A stretch of 64,000 bases of DNA from Arabidopsis thaliana (Eukaryota > Streptophyta > Magnoliopsida > Brassicales > Brassicaceae), in contig NC_003076.8 of assembly GCF_000001735.4 (NCBI RefSeq), positions 24,741,835-24,805,834 of the forward strand. Direction: 5' to 3'. Below, one piece after another: positions 58,679 through 64,000 of this stretch. Made by a program: the position numbers and the translations under genes. Position 1 is the first letter of the stretch, and each line of letters begins with the position of its first letter. A model generated the notes under the pieces. The model had not been told where the DNA came from and did not search any database. It saw nothing but the letters and a program-made list of their open reading frames with translations.

Positions 58679-59786
58679 TGATCTTATTAATTATGGTTCG
58701 TTCAATTTTACCTCATCATCATCATCATCATTCAGGTTTTAATTTCTTGGTCATTTTTGTTTTTCGTATTATAATTTAATTTAACGACATTTTCTGTAAT
58801 TTCAATTAATTAATGAAATATAGGAGAATGAACAAGTATATGTATTTTTGTTTGTGTGGAATATTAAATTTGATTAAATATTTCATATTCAATGTGTTTT
58901 ATTATCTCATAGTATCAATCAGAAATTGGTTATATTAAATAGCACATTTGACCCATTCATTGAATTGAGTTCTTTTCGAAAATTGAAGAATTTGACATAT
59001 ATATATATTATGCATGGACATATGCGTAAGTGAAAAATCATCGTGAGTGATGATAACAATTACACACTTTATTTCATTTCGTGGAAATTAAACTCATAGA
59101 AACAACGGTGACAAATGAAGTTTCCATAACCAAGAACTGGATCCTCGCCATACGATTAGCCTACCGAGAGGAACCAATATAGACTATAAAGTACAAATGA
59201 TTTGAATGAGATAACCCCATCGTCATTCATGATTCATCATTATCAAAGTTATAATCGGAATAAAAGCAAAAAATTATAGATTATAGAAAAATAAATTGTA
59301 TTTTTTCGTGTGATGAAATTCCATAAGTCTTCTAGTTTTCTTATTGATTGTGTTTCATCAAATCGAGCAACCTATCATATTACATGATCCATGTTAGTAA
59401 AACCTTAGCTAGATTGTTTTGTAGTTTAATTTTGTGAACAATTGATGTGTTGACCAATGAAAACAAATTGCTGAATCAAAAAAATGCTATGCCCCTATAG
59501 AGTCGAGAGGAGTATTTCAATATGTCCTAACTAAATTTATCCTTTCTAAAAATATATCCAGAAAAAAACGAATAGCCAGAGAAATTTCTTCGAATCTCGT
59601 TTACGATTTCTTAACAACCTTAAATTTATCAACTATTTTATTCTTGTTCATTTTAAATAATAGTGAATTTAAGACGTTTCAAGCATCTATATAAATCCAC
59701 TCACCATAGAAAGCAAGGTACAATAAAAACAATTTCAACGTTTCGTTTTCCTGTACCTCTTTTAAGAATAAAAAAAAAAAAAAGAA
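58679..59786. other. Spacer and promoter of the DUF1216 gene
   Basis: AT-rich, with short CATCAT repeats near 58711. It ends in the DUF1216 core promoter. No further gene. Confidence 0.35.
59688..59695 (+). promoter_or_regulatory. TATA box of the DUF1216 gene
   Basis: TATATAAA about 95 bases before the start codon; canonical spacing. Confidence 0.65.
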
Positions 59787-61172
59787 ATGGGAAAAATTTC
59801 ATTAGCGATATGTCTAACGTTGCTTGTCACATTAAGCACTGTTTATGAAACACAAGGGACGTTCTCATTACCCCTTTACTTGAAAAATTTCCCCAAACTG
59901 GGCAAAGACTATGAGGCTTTCGCAAACAAAGGTATATCGGACTTTTTGGGTGACCTAGAGGGTATGTGTCCTAAAACCGCAGAGTTCAAGGATTTCTTTG
60001 AAAACTTGAAGGATTACATGGCCTTCTTCAATTCAGCAGCACCCGGGTCAAAAGACAACCAGTTCGAGATGTTCGTAAAATCTGAAAAGCTGTTCAAGGC
60101 TTTGTCTGCTTTCAACAGTAGTAAAGGCGGAACATCAGTAAGTTTTTAGTTTAGACGTTTAATTAACATTCATATATATATATAATGGTATGTTTGTCAC
60201 AGTTTTAAGTGAAAAAGGATTGTGTTATATTTTTGGTGATAGGAGGATTCGTGGAAGCTGGTGGATGGATTGTTGTCAATGGGTAAAGGTTTGGTTGAGA
60301 TGAAGAAGAGCGGTTCGAAGGAGATAACTTTTGAAGAGAGAAGAGATCTGATCAGTTCTATGGTGAAATGGGCTAGAGCCATCGGTCTATTCGTGAAGGC
60401 GGCCTCTGAAGATAAAGGACAGTCTATTGATCTGGCATCTTTTGGGATTGACTATGACAACAATGTAGAATCCCCTTTTTCAAAAAGAGCTATGTATGAA
60501 ACACAAGGAACGTTCTCATTACCTCATTACGTGAAGAATACCCCCAAAATGGGCAAAGCCATTGAGCCTTTCGCTTACAAAGGTATGTCGGACTTCTTGG
60601 GTAGCCTAGAGAGCAAGTGTCCTGCGACACCAGAGTTCAAAGATTTCTTTGTAAAGTTGGAGGACTATATGGCCTGCTTCAAGTTGGTATCACCCGAATC
60701 AAAATTCGAGATGGCAGTGAAATCGGATAAGCTCTTCACGGCTATGATTTCATTGGATGGTACTAAAGGCGGATCAGTAAGTTCTAACTAGACATTTATA
60801 ACATTTAATTATATAGTGTGTGAGACGTACGTTCCTCGCGGTTTTAAATGAAAATAAAGATGGTTTCCATTATTTTTTGGCCAGGTGGATTCGTGGAGGA
60901 TGCTTGATGGTATGTTGTCAATGGGAAAAGTTTTGGTTGATATCAAGAAGAGCGGTTCCAAGGAGATAACTTTTGAACAGAGAAGAGATCTGATCAGCTC
61001 TATGGTGAAATGGGCTAGAGCTATCGGCCTATTCGTGAAGGCGGCCTCTGAGCGTAAAGGAAAATCTATTGATCTAGCACCTTTTGGAATTGATTATGAA
61101 AACAATGTCGGAAATGGAAAAGGTAACTTTAGAACCGGCCCTGTTCTCATAGACGACGGCAGCGAGCTCTAA
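59787..61172 (+). CDS. Secreted DUF1216 protein with internal duplication (At5g61720 type)
   Basis: Three exons, 59787-60137, 60243-60776, 60885-61172, giving 390 aa. It starts with a signal peptide (ISLAICLTLLVTLSTVY). Two copies of the same about 185-residue unit follow: each opens YETQGTFSLP, has FLGxLExxCPxTxEFKDFF, then SGSKEITFExRRDLISSMV and WARAIGLFVKAASE. Both copies contain an intron at the same place, so the gene arose by tandem duplication of about 650 bases including an intron. The family is plant-specific and of unknown function; I recall anther or floral expression for members but cannot see that here. Confidence 0.88.
59844..61115 (+). repeat. About 650-base tandem duplication inside the DUF1216 gene
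   Basis: TATGAAACACAAGG at 59844 recurs at 60495, and AAGAGCGGTTC near 60304 recurs near 60948. Similarity runs through exons and the internal intron. Confidence 0.85.
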
Positions 61173-61748
61173 TCTTCCAACGAAAAAGGCTCCCAAGTAA
61201 ACAAGAAATATGTAACAATATATGGAGACAGCCCTGCTTTGTTAAACAGCAGCGTGCTGTAGAACATTTTTGGTTATTGTAAAAACTATATTAATCATAT
61301 TACTAAAATAAAATTATTACAAATCTTAACTCGTTAAACAGAAGCTTTACCTCTATATGTAGATCTATTATTCAACAGCCTTTCGGAACACAAGTGAAAA
61401 AACATCCGCATCTTCAGTTTCTTGTCTTACACGCTAGTTTTGGATCATTATCTAGGTGTCTTGAAACACCCGTAAACTTTCCAACCAACCAACCTGTGTT
61501 CATAAATCTCAAGCAACCTGTATCTATATTGTTCTCAGTCTCAATGTTATACACTCTCTTCTAACGTAATTAGGATTCTGTTTTTTACTATTCTCGTTAC
61601 TGTTGTGGATAGAGTGTAAACACAAGTATTTAATTTTTCTCACTGTGAAAATTTGACAACATATAACTTTCTAATTGTCTCCATGACTGTTTTTAAACTC
61701 CAGCGTAAACCAAGTATTTTTTTTCCCAAACTGCCCAAGAAGGGAATG
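61173..61748. other. Convergent spacer between DUF1216 gene and ABCA9
   Basis: 3' UTRs of convergent genes. A short stretch near 61429-61470 (CTTACACGCTAGTTTTGG..GTCTTGAAACACCCG) echoes words found 5' and 3' of ABCA12 exons. Nothing coding. Confidence 0.3.
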
Positions 61749-64000
61749 TTAATTGTTAGATTCATAATCAATCACAATACCCCGAACTCGTCGCTGTCCA
61801 TGTCCTAATACTTGTGATGATGGTTCATATATCACCGATACATTCTCTGGGATCCGCATCTCCGCCGAGTGTCCAGAAATGCACATCGATCCTGACCCGT
61901 CTTGTTGCCAGTACACTTCCACCATTAGTCCTCTTGGATTCTCTGCGTTTTCTGTTCCAGGGATACCTACAAATCTTGCTCCCACAGGTATCTGCACATT
62001 GAGGTTAGTTTGTATCCATTTAAATTCAAGTTCATTAATTCTCAATAGTGCATTTCATCGACGGTTACATGTGAAACTGATTATTTTGATGGACCTTGTA
62101 GACTAATTACCTCGACTGCGATGCCTGATTCTAACTCGAGAGTTACCATAGTTCCTTCAACAGTTGCGCTTTCTAGTTCAGCACGTCTAGCGATGTTCAA
62201 AAACACTTCTTCAAGAGTGGCAAGACCGAGCTGAATGTCTGCGATACCAAATTCAGATTCTCTATCTTGTAGCTCCGCGAAAAACCCCTATTCCCGTTAA
62301 TTATGGAAAAATCATTCATCAAATGAAAGATCTAAGAGATAATTAATAAAGCTTTTTATAGATGGTTACCTTCAAAAGTTGCTCTTTGTCGTGTGGGATT
62401 ACAAAAGTCATGAAAGCTTTGTTTTCTTCTGTTGGCTCAACTTTTAGACGCTGCATGATGTTTGTTCCAGGCTCAGAGGTACTAGATTATTTACTAACTA
62501 AACAATACTACTAAAAAACTTGAGTGTACATACATACCTCCTTAAAGAATCTTTTCAATGGCTCGGGTGCACCGTCTTTTTTGTTTTCGATGAAGCTAAC
62601 GGTAGCAACAAATCCCGTGCCAAAGCGAGATTTTAACCTGATTGAGGTTCCAATGCAGCGGAGCCTGCCTTTAGCCATGATCCCTATTCGATCACTTAAA
62701 ATATCAGCTTCCTCCATAGAATGCGTCGTTAGTATGATGGCACGACCTTTCTTTGACTCTTGTATAATGTCCCACACATGTCTCCTCGTGATAGGGTCCA
62801 TGCCAGTAGTCTAGAATCCACAAATGTTAGAATAAAAAAAAATTTGATGTTTATATAAACTCATTTTTAAAATTAAAAAAAAAAAGAAAAAAAAAAAAGA
62901 GAGGAATGTTGCATATTACAGACCGGTTCATCTAGAAAAACCAGCTTGGGATCACCAATGAGTGCTATTGCAACACTCAGCCGACGTTTCATTCCACCAC
63001 TGTAACTTCCTGCTCTAATTTTCGCCGATCCTGTTAGCTTCACATCTACCAGTAACTTCTCTGCAATCTATATATACGTAAAGGTATGCTTAGCCAAAAG
63101 TTTAAATCAGATATTTGTAACACACATGAATATGAAGTATATTTTATGTTATTAGGGTGATGTACCGATTTGATCGATGATGGTGGCAACCCTTTGATGC
63201 TAGCAAAGAGGTGGAGGTGCTCTTCACTAGACAAAGCATCCCAAAGAATATCAAACTGTAAAAAAAGAGTGATAGAGTCATAAACCATTTTAAGCTAGCA
63301 TAATGATTAGAAGGTTGTTTTGTGTGATGAGGACAATGAAGGAAGAAAATTGACAATACCTGAGGACAAACTCCTATCATTTTACGAATGTTGGACATAC
63401 CAACAGAGCTTCTTATGGAATTTCCATAGATTTTTGCTGTTTTAATTTAGTCAATCAAAATGGATCTTATTAGAATAGTTAAATTTTTCCAAAATCTTGC
63501 TTCATTCAGACTGAAACAAAAAGCTTTTCTTACCATCCCCACCAGTGACTGGATTTATGCCAGTCAAACAACTAATAGTAGTTGTTTTCCCTGCGCCATT
63601 AGGTCCGAGAAGACAAAACAACTGATCTTTGGCAATATTCATCCACAAACCCTGAATTTTTTTCAATGAATCAATAGTTGAATAATAAATGTAACTGTTG
63701 TAACACTTTTATCTCAAGTCACATGAGCTAGGAACATCTTTGGCAAAAGCCATACATTATCGGAAAGCAACATACCTTTACAGCATGAAAAGGCGAAGTT
63801 TTGGTGCATTTGCAGCATCCAAGCTTTGTTGTTCCAGGATATGTCTTTGCAAGACCATGTATCTGAACTGCAATGTTAGGATCAACTCTTCCATCCATTG
63901 CTTGTTGTTTAACTAAAATCTCCTCTTCAAGCACATCTTCGTCCTCTGGTGTAATATGCTCTACTGGTGGAACTGAACCAATACAGCTACAGATGCTCCC
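61749..64000 (-). CDS. ABCA9: ABCA9, C-terminal part only, cut by the window edge (At5g61730)
   Basis: Visible exons, complement: 61749-61991, 62111-62287, 62370-62450, 62538-62810, 62924-63067, 63166-63255, 63360-63436, 63534-63651, 63776 to beyond 64000. They encode the whole nucleotide-binding domain: [45 protein letters not shown], and the long tail [16 protein letters not shown]. Exon phases and most exon lengths equal those of ABCA11, except the exon 62538-62810, six codons shorter. Published work on ABCA9 reports an ER transporter supplying fatty acids for seed oil. The membrane domain lies outside the window. Confidence 0.92.

Noticed and set aside
47961-63000. CRISPR-like or regularly spaced repeats across the ABCA cluster
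   Set aside because: Repeated segments are paralogous exons, not short spaced repeats; this is a plant nuclear locus.
63776-64000. ABCA9 as a truncated pseudogene
   Set aside because: The frame is open at the window edge and exon phases match ABCA11, so it is cut by the window and not broken.

Overview
The window is nuclear plant DNA. I recognise it as Arabidopsis thaliana chromosome 5, lower arm, roughly the At5g61530 to At5g61730 interval. The evidence is short GT-AG introns, AT-rich spacers, and a run of proteins known together from that locus: PUB52, PUB51, PFK4, DEWAX, ERF104, PMSR1, CYCP4;2, OR and an ABCA transporter cluster. Gene identities rest on recognition from memory. Exon joins were worked out by hand from frame continuity and splice sites.

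Layout. At 1-5.3 kb are a RhoGAP-like protein and an Ntn-hydrolase of the asparaginase/glycosylasparaginase family, both on +. At 6.5-14.7 kb is a tandem pair of USP/coiled-coil/kinase/U-box proteins. A membrane-anchored pseudokinase follows at 16.7-18.4 kb, then plastid phosphofructokinase PFK4 at 19.3-22.0 kb. At 22.8-25.5 kb are two tandem group IX ERF factors on minus (DEWAX and ERF104). A small cysteine-rich secreted peptide gene follows at 26.8-27.1 kb on minus. Next come a tapetal-type oleosin with a repetitive charged tail (28.3-29.1 kb, possibly to 29.4), a zinc-knuckle/SHAQKYF MYB (30.5-31.7 kb), a small single-span membrane protein (32.0-32.7 kb, minus), PMSR1 (33.3-34.3 kb), cyclin P4;2 (36.4-37.2 kb) and a secreted glycine-rich protein (37.6-38.0 kb, minus). 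After a 3.8 kb gene-poor spacer come OR (41.8-43.4 kb) and a pectin methylesterase (44.6-46.2 kb, minus). The last third is the ABCA cluster: ABCA11 (minus) and ABCA12 (plus) are divergent, and the 3' part of ABCA9 (minus) runs off the right edge. A DUF761 protein and an internally duplicated DUF1216 protein lie between ABCA12 and ABCA9.

The genes are independent housekeeping, signalling, stress and reproductive genes. The local history is one of tandem duplication: the U-box kinases, the ERFs, the ABCA genes and the DUF1216 repeat.

I found no new multi-gene system. The most useful unexplained structures are: two relics of unrelated host genes (a TAF13-like gene with introns, and a nickel-transporter-like fragment) downstream of ABCA12; a roughly 195 bp foldback at 46.6 kb; a 243 bp perfectly identical tract between ABCA11 and ABCA9, consistent with gene conversion; two GC-AG introns; an orphan site II/telo-box promoter-like module at 41.1 kb; several poly(A) tracts flanked by exact direct repeats; and a possible cysteine-rich third exon on the oleosin gene.
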